A DNA stretch of 64,000 nucleotides from Domibacillus aminovorans. GTDB lineage: Bacteria > Bacillota > Bacilli > Bacillales > Domibacillaceae. The notes below the pieces were generated by a model that saw nothing but the letters and a program-made list of their open reading frames with translations, ran no database searches and was not told the DNA's origin. Numbering within the stretch: position 1 is the stretch's first letter; each line of letters opens with the position of its first letter. The translations under genes and the position numbers were made by a program. Below, piece by piece: positions 8,857-17,031 of this stretch. The stretch lies in the NCBI RefSeq assembly GCF_001643235.1, contig NZ_LQWY01000012.1, positions 124,001 to 188,000 on the forward strand, in the 5' to 3' direction.

Positions 8857-9515
8857 CGGTTCATCCCCCCGTCAATACTTCTTATAACCATTAATATGCC
8901 TGAACGGAATGAAAAGACCGCTTTTTTTTCGATTATTTCATTGCTCACACACCTAGATGAACCGCTTTTTAGCAAATGATTTACAAGCGGGTATTTAAAC
9001 CCTTTAAGTGTCAATTCTTCCACTTTTTCGTTCATTGCAAAAAACGAATAATAATGCTCGTTTTCTGCTGCTTCTACTTCTATCCGCCCTGGTTTATATA
9101 ATGCAATGTGGTTGTAACGGTCAATAATCGCAACAGTTGTTCCTTCGTTCATTACTTCGTCTTTCATAAGAAGCGTCACAGCACCGAAAAAGTGATCAAG
9201 CCGCCCGCCCGTCACACCGTAAAGATGGATTGCATCCGGCTTCTTACTAATAGCATACGTTAGTGCAATTTCTAAATCCGTTTCATCTTTTTCAGCAGGA
9301 AACTGGACATGATCAGGAACAGCATTGACAATTTTTTGCTTTTCTTTATCAGAAACTGAATCGAAATCACCGAGTGCTTTCATCGGTGTGATCCCACGGT
9401 CCAGTAAATAAAGCGCTCCACGGTCCACTCCGATCCATACAGTGCCCCTTACATCTAATAACTGCAAATCCGGCAGTTCCTGCTCCGGCCCGCCGGCGAC
9501 AATGCGGATAATCAT
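8853..9515 (-). CDS. thiN: Thiamine pyrophosphokinase
   Basis: Converts thiamine to thiamine diphosphate using ATP. Visible family features are the N-terminal IVAGGPEQELP, GVDRGALYLLDRGI, the acidic ALGDFDSVS (about residues 50-58), the FPAEKDETDLEIAL motif (about 75-88) and GVTGGRLDHF. The ATG at 9515 gives 220 residues and the expected N-terminus. It has no good Shine-Dalgarno but overlaps (ATGA) the stop of an upstream frame that looks like the end of a lost rpe gene. A TTG 7 codons further upstream is also possible. The stop overlaps the spoVM start. The last gene of the coaBC...rsgA group before spoVM. Confidence 0.93.
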   Translation of the reverse strand: MIIRIVAGGPEQELPDLQLLDVRGTVWIGVDRGALYLLDRGITPMKALGDFDSVSDKEKQKIVNAVPDHVQFPAEKDETDLEIALTYAISKKPDAIHLYGVTGGRLDHFFGAVTLLMKDEVMNEGTTVAIIDRYNHIALYKPGRIEVEAAENEHYYSFFAMNEKVEELTLKGFKYPLVNHLLKSGSSRCVSNEIIEKKAVFSFRSGILMVIRSIDGGMNR

Positions 9516-9589
9516 GCGTTTTTTGCTGCTGAGCAAATGTTTTTAATCGCAGCTCCTCGATCTTCTTTATTGTGAATAGTTTTGATCAT
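9512..9589 (-). pseudogene. Probable 3' remnant of rpe (ribulose-phosphate 3-epimerase)
   Basis: The 60-bp gap between rsgA and thiN carries a 25-codon frame ending in NKEDRGAAIKNICSAAKNA. This resembles the C-terminal helix of Rpe, whose family ending is of the form SA-[IV]-F/Y...D-R-x-x-A-I-x-x-I-R. In B. subtilis rpe lies exactly here, between rsgA and thiN. The frame has an ATG at 9589 and a stop (TGA, 9512-9514) overlapping the thiN ATG, so it may still be translated and couple thiN translation. The call is inference from position and a short similarity. Confidence 0.5.
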
Positions 9590-9594
9590 CACAA

Positions 9595-10470
9595 CTAATA
9601 CCTCGGCTTTCTCTCTTTAATTTCCTCGATAAATTGCAAATAATGATCGTAACGGTACGATGGAATGTCGCCATCCTCTACCGCTTTTTTGATCGCACAT
9701 TTTGGCTCATTCACATGAATGCAGCCTCGGAATTTACATGCGTTACTCCTTTCTGCCATTTCTGGAAAGCAAGAAGACAACTCCTCTACTTCAATTCCAT
9801 CAAAATCCAGCGAACTGAATCCAGGTGTATCAGCGACTAGTCCGCCTGCTGCTAGAATGAGTTCCACATGACGAGTCGTATGCTTGCCCCGGCCGAGCGA
9901 ATTAGATATTTCATCTGTTTTCAAGTGCAGATCCGGACGAATCGCATTCAACAAAGATGATTTACCGACACCCGACTGGCCGGCAAAAACAGACGTTTTT
10001 CCTTTTAAGTAATCACCAAGTGCTTCCAGGCCATTGAACGTTTCAGAGGATGTCTCGATCACGGTGTAACCAATATGCCGATAATTTGACACATAATGTG
10101 CCAGTTCATCTACTTTATTTAGCAAATCCGTTTTCGTAATACAAATAATCGGTTCAATATCTTTTGATTCAATAAGCACGAGAAAACGATCTAAAAGTGT
10201 TGTACTAAACGCAGGCTCCATTGCTGAAAAAACGAGCACCGCCTGATCAATATTCGCTATAGGGGGACGGGGAAGTTCGTTTTTGCGCTCTTCAATCGAC
10301 AAAACATATCCTTCTTTATCATTTTCTGCTTCATATTCTACATAATCACCGACGAGCGGCGTAATATTCTGTTTCCGGAATATCCCCCGCCCTCGGCATT
10401 GAATGATGTTTTCTTCGTTTAGAACATAGTAAAAGCCGCTCAACGCTTTAATAATTTTGCCTTCTGGCAT
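9595..10470 (-). CDS. rsgA: Ribosome small subunit-dependent GTPase A
   Basis: A circularly permuted GTPase that checks late 30S subunit maturation. An N-terminal OB-fold (about 1-65) is followed by the permuted G domain: G4-like CITKTDL near residue 115 precedes the P-loop GQSGVGKSSLLNAI (about 170-183) and G3 DTPGFSS (about 218). The C-terminal zinc-binding region shows CKFRGCIHVNEPKC. At 291 residues it is standard. The start ATG is 12 bp after the prkC stop with a GGTGG Shine-Dalgarno. It belongs to the prpC-prkC-rsgA set; RsgA is a known PrkC substrate in B. subtilis. Confidence 0.96.
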   Translation of the reverse strand: MPEGKIIKALSGFYYVLNEENIIQCRGRGIFRKQNITPLVGDYVEYEAENDKEGYVLSIEERKNELPRPPIANIDQAVLVFSAMEPAFSTTLLDRFLVLIESKDIEPIICITKTDLLNKVDELAHYVSNYRHIGYTVIETSSETFNGLEALGDYLKGKTSVFAGQSGVGKSSLLNAIRPDLHLKTDEISNSLGRGKHTTRHVELILAAGGLVADTPGFSSLDFDGIEVEELSSCFPEMAERSNACKFRGCIHVNEPKCAIKKAVEDGDIPSYRYDHYLQFIEEIKERKPRY

Positions 10471-10481
10471 GAAGCACCACC

Positions 10482-12425
10482 TTATTCATTTTCTTCTTCC
10501 GGGAATAAAATCGATTCGTCCATAATGACAATTTGGTCACGAATGACTTTATATCCCGCTTTCGTTCCTTTTTCAATGACAAATTCAAGCGTTCGCTCTG
10601 TATCTTCAGTAATTAAAAACTTCTCATATGGTTCAGTCATGCTATGGTCGATATCTTCAATGTAAATCTGCACTTCTTGCGTTTCACCTTCTGTTTCCGG
10701 CTCATAAGGAATTACAATGTCTTTTCTAACCGTCTTGGGTGGAATTTCTTCCGGTCCTTTTGATAAAGTAACTTTGACCGTGCTGCCCGGTGCAACTTCA
10801 CTACCTGCCTGTGGTATTTGTGTCAACACCTGTCCTGCATCGACTGTATCTGAATATTCTTCTCCCGCAATATCGATGATAATACCAGCAGAGTCCGCAT
10901 AGTCTTCAAGACTTTTTTTGTTGTAGTCTGTCAAATCAATGAGGATAACATTTGCAAGACCAGCGCTTACAGTTAATTCTACATCTACTTCTTCCGGAAT
11001 AACTTTTTCACCAGCTTCAGGATTTTGTTCCAGCACGGTTCCTGCTTCACTTTCATCATGAGCCATTTCTACATCCACATTTCGAAATCCCGCTTCTTCC
11101 AACAATTCGCGTGTTTCTTCCAATGTCTTTCCCACGTAATCTGTCATTTCCACTTGCTCTTTGCCCGCAGACACGTACAAGTCCACCGTGCTATCTTCCT
11201 TCACAGTTTCACCAGCCGCAGGATTCGTATAGATCACTTCTCCTTCTGCAACATGCGCATTGAATTCTTCATGCGTTTCTCCGACAATGAGCCCTGCTGT
11301 GACGAGTTTAGATGCCGCAGCATCCAGTCTGTCCTCTGTTGTATCAGGTACTTCAATATCTTTCGGCGCTGTCAAAATCGGCCAGATAATCACTGCGGCT
11401 ATCGCGATTAACAAGAGTACGGCAAGAAACCATGGCCACTTTTTGCGTTTTTTCTTTAGGTTTGGTTTCTCCGTCTTTTCTTCCGGCACTGGTGTAGCCA
11501 TTATTCGTTCCAGAGGTTTTGGTATAACAATCGGAATTGACTTCGTCTCTTCATCATCTTCATCTGGTATAGTAAATTTCTCTTCACGAAGGCGATAGTC
11601 TTCCAATGCAGTGGATAGGTCTACTTCCATTTCCTCTGTATTCGCATATCGGTGAAACGGATCTTTCGCCGTCGCATGGAGCACGATATTTTCAATACTT
11701 TGTGGAATCGTTGGGTATAATTGCTTTACAGACGGTGTCTCAGATTGCAAATGCTTTAAAGCAATGGAGACAGCTGACTCCCCTGAAAAAGGAAGCCTTC
11801 CTGTTAACAACTCGTACATCACAATACCAAGAGCGTATATGTCGGACTTTTTGGTTGCCATTCCGCCCCTTGCTTGCTCTGGGGAAATGTAATGAACAGA
11901 GCCAAGAACCGTGTTGGTCTGTGTAATCGACGTTGCACTCATCGCCATCGCAATACCGAAATCGGTCATTTTCACCGTGCCATCATGGTCGATTAACATA
12001 TTATGTGGTTTTACATCCCTGTGAATAATCGAGTGCTGATGTGCGAATGCCACCGCTGCCGTCATCTGCTTCATAATATCGATTACTTTTTCATATGGAA
12101 GAGGTGAATATTGCTGAATATATTCTTTTAACGTCATACCATCTACATATTCCATCACAATAAAATTGACATTGTCTTCTTCTCCGATGTCGTAAATACT
12201 GACAATATTCTGATGAATAAGACTTGACGCAGCTTGAGCTTCTCGTTGAAACCGGCGCAAAAACTCATCTTCTCCGACAAAATCAAAACGAAGCACTTTA
12301 ATGGCCACATCGCGGTCTAATATGATATCCCGGGCAAGATAGACATGAGCCATACCGCCGCCGCCAATCATCCGTTCAATTTTATAGCGGCCACTTAAGC
12401 GTTTTCCAATTAACATTCCACTCAT
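10482..12425 (-). CDS. prkC: PASTA-domain Ser/Thr protein kinase
   Basis: A membrane Ser/Thr kinase that senses muropeptides and cell-wall material through extracellular PASTA repeats. The kinase domain (about 1-280) shows the glycine loop IGGGGMAHVYLA, the catalytic HRDVKPHNM, DFG, and the activation segment VLGSVHYISPEQARGG. A lysine-rich stretch then one membrane helix (WPWFLAVLLLIAIAAVIIW, about 335-355) precede three PASTA repeats and a C-terminal Ig-like tail. Length, 647 residues, matches B. subtilis PrkC (648). The ATG at 12425 overlaps the prpC stop by 4 nt; an ATG three codons in is an alternative start. Confidence 0.96.
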   Translation of the reverse strand: MSGMLIGKRLSGRYKIERMIGGGGMAHVYLARDIILDRDVAIKVLRFDFVGEDEFLRRFQREAQAASSLIHQNIVSIYDIGEEDNVNFIVMEYVDGMTLKEYIQQYSPLPYEKVIDIMKQMTAAVAFAHQHSIIHRDVKPHNMLIDHDGTVKMTDFGIAMAMSATSITQTNTVLGSVHYISPEQARGGMATKKSDIYALGIVMYELLTGRLPFSGESAVSIALKHLQSETPSVKQLYPTIPQSIENIVLHATAKDPFHRYANTEEMEVDLSTALEDYRLREEKFTIPDEDDEETKSIPIVIPKPLERIMATPVPEEKTEKPNLKKKRKKWPWFLAVLLLIAIAAVIIWPILTAPKDIEVPDTTEDRLDAAASKLVTAGLIVGETHEEFNAHVAEGEVIYTNPAAGETVKEDSTVDLYVSAGKEQVEMTDYVGKTLEETRELLEEAGFRNVDVEMAHDESEAGTVLEQNPEAGEKVIPEEVDVELTVSAGLANVILIDLTDYNKKSLEDYADSAGIIIDIAGEEYSDTVDAGQVLTQIPQAGSEVAPGSTVKVTLSKGPEEIPPKTVRKDIVIPYEPETEGETQEVQIYIEDIDHSMTEPYEKFLITEDTERTLEFVIEKGTKAGYKVIRDQIVIMDESILFPEEENE

Positions 12426-13174
12426 CCGCTTTCACTGCCCGCACACTGTTCGAGAATCACAACGGTAATATTGTCTTCCCCACCATTTTCATTGGCCATC
12501 TGAATGAGTGTATCCGCTTTTAGCGGCAGCGAATCCGCAGATTGAAGAACATGTTGCATATGAGTGGTCGTCACTTTATTAGACAAACCATCTGAGCATA
12601 GAAGCAAATAATCTTCTTCTTCGAACATAATCGTCCGGTAATCAACAATTAGTTTTTCATCTGTACCTAGTGCACGTGTCAACACATTTTTTTTCGGATG
12701 ATTTTCCGCGTCTTCACGTGTGATCTCTCCAGATTTCACAAGTTCATTGACAAGTGAATGGTCTTCCGTTACTTGCGTAAAACCACTTTCACTTTGCAAA
12801 TAGCACCGGCTGTCGCCGATGCTTGCAATGGTGCAAAATTTCTCTGTACATAATGCAGCAACAAGCGTTGTTCCCATACCACTGCATTCAGAATGTTCAT
12901 TTGCATGATTCAAAATATCCTTATTAACGACTAAAATAATTGATTTCAGCCATTCAACTGCATCATCGGATGATTTAATAGTTGATGCCGACGTGTTCCA
13001 GGCACGCTCCATCGCTTCAATCGTCATCCGGCTCGCAATATCACCTGCGTTGTGACCGCCCATCCCATCTGCTACTACTGCTAAACAAAGATGATCTCCA
13101 TGATAAAACACGCCACCATGATCTTCATTATGAGCGCGAACACGGCCTCTGTCCGTTTGAAATACAGCATTCAC
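12422..13174 (-). CDS. prpC: PP2C-family protein phosphatase
   Basis: The metal-dependent phosphatase partner of PrkC, removing phosphate from the kinase and its substrates. PPM-family motifs are clear: RAHNED near the N-terminus, VVADGMGGHNAG (metal-binding Asp), IGDSRCYL, LCSDGL and GGEDNITVV. The upstream frame is open for 17 more codons, but the GTG at 13174 is chosen. It has GAGGTGAT 4 nt upstream, gives 250 residues and leaves a 5-bp gap after rlmN. The kinase follows immediately. Confidence 0.95.
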   Translation of the reverse strand: MNAVFQTDRGRVRAHNEDHGGVFYHGDHLCLAVVADGMGGHNAGDIASRMTIEAMERAWNTSASTIKSSDDAVEWLKSIILVVNKDILNHANEHSECSGMGTTLVAALCTEKFCTIASIGDSRCYLQSESGFTQVTEDHSLVNELVKSGEITREDAENHPKKNVLTRALGTDEKLIVDYRTIMFEEEDYLLLCSDGLSNKVTTTHMQHVLQSADSLPLKADTLIQMANENGGEDNITVVILEQCAGSESG

Positions 13175-13179
13175 ACTGA

Positions 13180-14265
13180 TCACCTCGTTTCGCTGGCACG
13201 CTCTTTCGCACGGAGTTGTCCGCATGCCGCATCAATATCCGTTCCTTGCTCACGGCGAATCGTTACATTAACGCCGTTCTGTTTCAATGTTTTTTCAAAT
13301 TCAAAGATTTTATTGCGTGGTGTGCGAACGTAATCACGTTCGAGCACATAATTGACCGGAATTAAATTAACATGGCATTTAATTCCTTTAATAAGTGCCG
13401 CTAGTTCTTCCGCATGAGCAATCGAGTCATTTTCACCACCGAACAAACCGTATTCAAAGCTAATGCGGCGTCCTGTTTTTTCCGTATAATAACGAATAGC
13501 TTCCATCAAATCCTTTAATTTATACGCTCGGTTAATTGGCATTAACTTTGTGCGTAATTCATCATTTGGTGCATGAAGAGACACAGCGAAATTAATTTGT
13601 GTTTTTTCATCCGCAAATTTGTATATTTTCGGCACGATGCCGCTCGTTGATACAGTAATGTGGCGGGCACCGATATTTAAGCCTTTTTCATGGTTAATGA
13701 TGTGCAAAAATGACATCATTTCATCGTAATTATCAAATGGTTCCCCAATCCCCATAATGACGACAGAACTAACACGTTCTCCCACTTCATCAAGTGCCTG
13801 CTGTACTTTTACAACTTGCGCGACAATTTCACCAGCTTCTAGGTTTCGTTTCAATCCGCCTAGTGTCGATGCGCAAAATGTACAGCCTATGCGGCAGCCA
13901 ACCTGCGTTGTCACACAAACAGAGTTGCCATATTCATGACGCATTAATACAGTTTCGATTGAATAACCATCATGCAGTTCAAATAAAAATTTAATCGTCC
14001 CGTCAGCTGATTCTTGCTGGATGGCTGTTTTTAATGCGGTAAACAAAAAGGACTGTTCCAATTTTTCACGTAATTCCTTTGACAGATTTGTCATATCTTC
14101 TACTGATGTTGCTCGCTTTATATATAGCCAGTCAAAAATTTGATCGGCACGGAAAGGTTTTTCCCCATTTTCTAAAAGCCAGTCTTTCAGTTCATGAAGC
14201 TCCAATGAATATATCGATGGCTTCGGCTTCTGCTCATCTGTTTGTTTTTTCGTTACTGCGCTCAT
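13180..14265 (-). CDS. rlmN: 23S rRNA (A2503-C2)/tRNA (A37-C2) methyltransferase
   Basis: A radical-SAM enzyme that methylates C2 of A2503 in 23S rRNA and A37 of some tRNAs. The [4Fe-4S] motif is [11 protein letters not shown] (CxxxCxxC, about residues 120-130). The second catalytic cysteine lies in the C-terminal [19 protein letters not shown] and VSTSGI are further family motifs. 361 residues is typical of RlmN. RlmN and Cfr share these motifs; the core genomic context and length support RlmN. The gene overlaps rsmB by 4 nt. Confidence 0.96.
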   Translation of the reverse strand: MSAVTKKQTDEQKPKPSIYSLELHELKDWLLENGEKPFRADQIFDWLYIKRATSVEDMTNLSKELREKLEQSFLFTALKTAIQQESADGTIKFLFELHDGYSIETVLMRHEYGNSVCVTTQVGCRIGCTFCASTLGGLKRNLEAGEIVAQVVKVQQALDEVGERVSSVVIMGIGEPFDNYDEMMSFLHIINHEKGLNIGARHITVSTSGIVPKIYKFADEKTQINFAVSLHAPNDELRTKLMPINRAYKLKDLMEAIRYYTEKTGRRISFEYGLFGGENDSIAHAEELAALIKGIKCHVNLIPVNYVLERDYVRTPRNKIFEFEKTLKQNGVNVTIRREQGTDIDAACGQLRAKERASETR

Positions 14266-15590
14266 TTATGTTTTGCCTTCTTTCTAAATTTACTAATGAA
14301 AAATCCGTCTCCGCCAAAGTCGTCTGGAAATACTTGCAGCATAGTTGACTTCGGCTGTATGGAGATATGTTCAAGCGGCTCAGGCTGGAATTCCGGATGA
14401 GTCGCTAAAAATGCCGTAACTGTTCCTTCATTTTCTTCTTTATCTACTGTACATGTACTGTAAACAAGCACACCATTTTCTTTTACTAAAGGTGCCGCCG
14501 CCGCTAAAATATTCAACTGAATCGTCTGTAAATTCTCCAAATCTTTTTCCACCTTGGCGTATTTCAAATCCGGTTTTCGGCGAATAACACCAAGTCCGGA
14601 GCACGGAGCATCAACGAGAATCGCATCAAATGTTTCTTTTTCAAAAATGTCACCGGCTTTTCTCGCATCTCGTTTTTGAACATGAATGTTTGAAAGTGAT
14701 AAACGTTCTGCATTTTGTATCACAAGTTTCAATTTATGTTCATGAATATCAAGCGCATCAATATGCCCTTTATTATTCATTAATTCTGAAATGTGAGCTG
14801 TTTTCCCGCCAGGTGCCGCACACATATCAAGAACATGCTGTCCTGGCGATGCGCCTAAAACTGGCGCTACAAGCATGGAGCTTTCATCTTGAATGGAAAT
14901 GATGCCTTCTGCATATAACGATGATTTCGCCGCGTTGCCTTTTGCAATTCGTATTGCATGTGGTGACACATCAGAAGGCGATGCGTCAAATCCTTCTTCT
15001 TGAAGTTTTTCAATCGCCTCTTGACGTGTGATCTTCATTTCATTTACACGTGCTGTCTGATCAGGCGCTGTTAAATTGTGCTGGCACATGGCTTCTGTTT
15101 TTTCGACGCCGTATGCACCAATCCATCGTTTCACGAGCCAGAGCGGATGACTCGTTTCAATGGAAATACGCTCCGTATCATCTTGAATCGTCTTTGTATC
15201 CGGTACCCCTTCTCGTTGAATAGAACGGAGCACACCGTTTACCATACTAGCAATTCCTTTATGACCGCGTTTCTTTGCAATGTTAACCGCTTCATGAATA
15301 ATAGCTCTCTCCGGCACTTTATCAAGATAGACCATTTGATAAAGAGATAAACGGAGTAAATTGTTCACCCATCGCTCCGGTTTTTTTTTCAAAAAGGGAG
15401 CCAAGTAAAAATCAAGTGTTAATTTCCGTTGAATCGTACCGTACATGATTTCTGTCAACAGTGCTGTATCACGTCCAGACATGTTGTTCTTTTCAATCGC
15501 ATTATTTAACATTAAATTACTATATGAACCGCTTTTTTCAACTGTATCAATTAATTCAAGCGCTGTTTCGCGCACGTTCATTATTCCCAT
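14262..15590 (-). CDS. rsmB: 16S rRNA (cytosine-967-C5) methyltransferase
   Basis: An SAM-dependent methyltransferase acting on C967 of 16S rRNA. The N-terminal NusB-like RNA-binding domain (about 1-140) precedes a Rossmann domain with [14 protein letters not shown] (SAM site). It is followed by [16 protein letters not shown] and the catalytic cysteine in VYSTCTV. The ATG at 15590 is selected because GGAG lies 6 nt upstream, directly after the fmt stop. A second ATG three codons later matches the usual N-terminus (MNVRETAL) equally well. It sits between fmt and rlmN as in B. subtilis. Confidence 0.95.
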   Translation of the reverse strand: MGIMNVRETALELIDTVEKSGSYSNLMLNNAIEKNNMSGRDTALLTEIMYGTIQRKLTLDFYLAPFLKKKPERWVNNLLRLSLYQMVYLDKVPERAIIHEAVNIAKKRGHKGIASMVNGVLRSIQREGVPDTKTIQDDTERISIETSHPLWLVKRWIGAYGVEKTEAMCQHNLTAPDQTARVNEMKITRQEAIEKLQEEGFDASPSDVSPHAIRIAKGNAAKSSLYAEGIISIQDESSMLVAPVLGASPGQHVLDMCAAPGGKTAHISELMNNKGHIDALDIHEHKLKLVIQNAERLSLSNIHVQKRDARKAGDIFEKETFDAILVDAPCSGLGVIRRKPDLKYAKVEKDLENLQTIQLNILAAAAPLVKENGVLVYSTCTVDKEENEGTVTAFLATHPEFQPEPLEHISIQPKSTMLQVFPDDFGGDGFFISKFRKKAKHK

Positions 15591-15591
15591 A

Positions 15592-16530
15592 TTACTCTCC
15601 AAACTTCATGCCGACTTTTAATGTAGAACCTGAACCACGTAAATAATCGCGCGCACTCATCCGCTTTTTACCAGCAGGCTGTAATTCAATGATTTTAAGT
15701 GCTGTATTCGATCCAGTAGATACGATAAAACTGTCTTCCTCGATAGCTGTTACTACACCTGGTGCTGATGATCCTGTTTCTTTTTTTGCTTTCCATACTT
15801 TCACAACATTTCCATCAAGCGTCGTATAAGCAACCGGCCATGGATGAAGACCGCGCACTTGATTATACAACTCTTCACCAGATCGGTTCCAGTCAATTTT
15901 TTCATCCGTACGACGTATGTTCGGTGCAAATGTCGCTTTTGATTCGTCCTGTGGCGTGCGACTAGATGTTCCTGATAAAATAGCTGGGATCGTTTCAGAC
16001 AACAGTGCTGCTCCGACTTCGCTTAATTTGTCGTGCAATATACCGGTATGATCTGCTTCTTTAATTGGAACGACCGACTGGCTAATGATATCACCAGCAT
16101 CTAGCTTTTCTGCCATATACATAATCGTAATGCCTGTTTCTTTTTTCCCTTGTAATAGTGAATAATGAATCGGTGCTCCCCCACGCAATTCTGGCAGTAA
16201 TGACGCATGAACATTAATGCAGCCATATTTCGGCGCTTCCAGCAGTTCATTTGGCAAAAGCTGCCCGTATGCAGCCGTTACAATAAGATCCGGTTTCAGA
16301 TTAATCATTTGCTGTAATTCATCAGACCTTGATAATTTTTCCGGCTGTAAAACGGGTAAATTGTGTGCAATAGCTGCTTCTTTTACCGGCGGCGGTGTCA
16401 TCACTTTTTTACGGCCAACAGGTCGGTCTGGCTGTGTGACCACAGCAAGAACGTCATACCCGTCTTCAATCAGTTGACCGAGAACCGGAACAGAAAATTG
16501 AGGGGTGCCCATAAATATAATTTTCGTCAT
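15592..16530 (-). CDS. fmt: Methionyl-tRNA formyltransferase
   Basis: Formylates initiator Met-tRNA. The N-terminal Rossmann domain shows [14 protein letters not shown]. The active-site region reads [20 protein letters not shown] with the conserved Asn-His pair, and [11 protein letters not shown] and the DEKIDWN stretch follow. The 312-residue length and C-terminal OB-like domain are normal. The start ATG overlaps the def stop by 1 nt (TAATG). The def-fmt pairing is the near-universal arrangement for removing and adding the N-formyl group. Confidence 0.97.
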   Translation of the reverse strand: MTKIIFMGTPQFSVPVLGQLIEDGYDVLAVVTQPDRPVGRKKVMTPPPVKEAAIAHNLPVLQPEKLSRSDELQQMINLKPDLIVTAAYGQLLPNELLEAPKYGCINVHASLLPELRGGAPIHYSLLQGKKETGITIMYMAEKLDAGDIISQSVVPIKEADHTGILHDKLSEVGAALLSETIPAILSGTSSRTPQDESKATFAPNIRRTDEKIDWNRSGEELYNQVRGLHPWPVAYTTLDGNVVKVWKAKKETGSSAPGVVTAIEEDSFIVSTGSNTALKIIELQPAGKKRMSARDYLRGSGSTLKVGMKFGE

Positions 16531-17012
16531 TACGAATCCACCCTTTCTAATTCCCCTACTGGAATGTATTTTATTACTTTTGATGTAAATAAAACGCCAT
16601 CAAGATGATCCATTTCATGCAGAATTGCTCGAGCTAAAAAGCCTTTTGCCTGCAATATATACGACTGTCCTTTTACATTTTCCGCTTTAATTTTAATAAC
16701 ATTTGGGCGGCTTACTTCACCGTATAATTCTGGAAAACTTAAGCATCCTTCAATGTCCGTCTGCTTGCCTGACGACTCTATCAGTTCTGGGTTAATTAAC
16801 ACAATTAATCCGTGCTCATCTTCAATGTCTACAATAGCTAGACGAATATCTTGTCCGATTTGCGGTGCAGCCAGACCGACGCCGTCCGCTTCAATCATCG
16901 TCTCTTGCATATCGTGCACGAGACGTTTTAGCTTGCTGTCAAACTGCGTCACCGGACGGCATTTTGTTTCTAAAATAACGGACGGATGTTCAATAATTTT
17001 TAACACTGTCAT
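16530..17012 (-). CDS. def: Peptide deformylase
   Basis: A metalloenzyme that removes the N-formyl group from nascent proteins. All three motifs are present: [10 protein letters not shown] (residues 44-53), EGCLSFP with metal ligand Cys90, and HEMDHLDG with His132, Glu133 and His136. At 160 residues it is the short form found next to fmt, rather than the longer second deformylase seen elsewhere in Bacillus genomes. The ATG start has AGAGGA 9 nt upstream, and there is a 19-bp gap after priA. Confidence 0.97.
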   Translation of the reverse strand: MTVLKIIEHPSVILETKCRPVTQFDSKLKRLVHDMQETMIEADGVGLAAPQIGQDIRLAIVDIEDEHGLIVLINPELIESSGKQTDIEGCLSFPELYGEVSRPNVIKIKAENVKGQSYILQAKGFLARAILHEMDHLDGVLFTSKVIKYIPVGELERVDS

Positions 17013-17031
17013 ATAATATAGTTCCTCTTTT

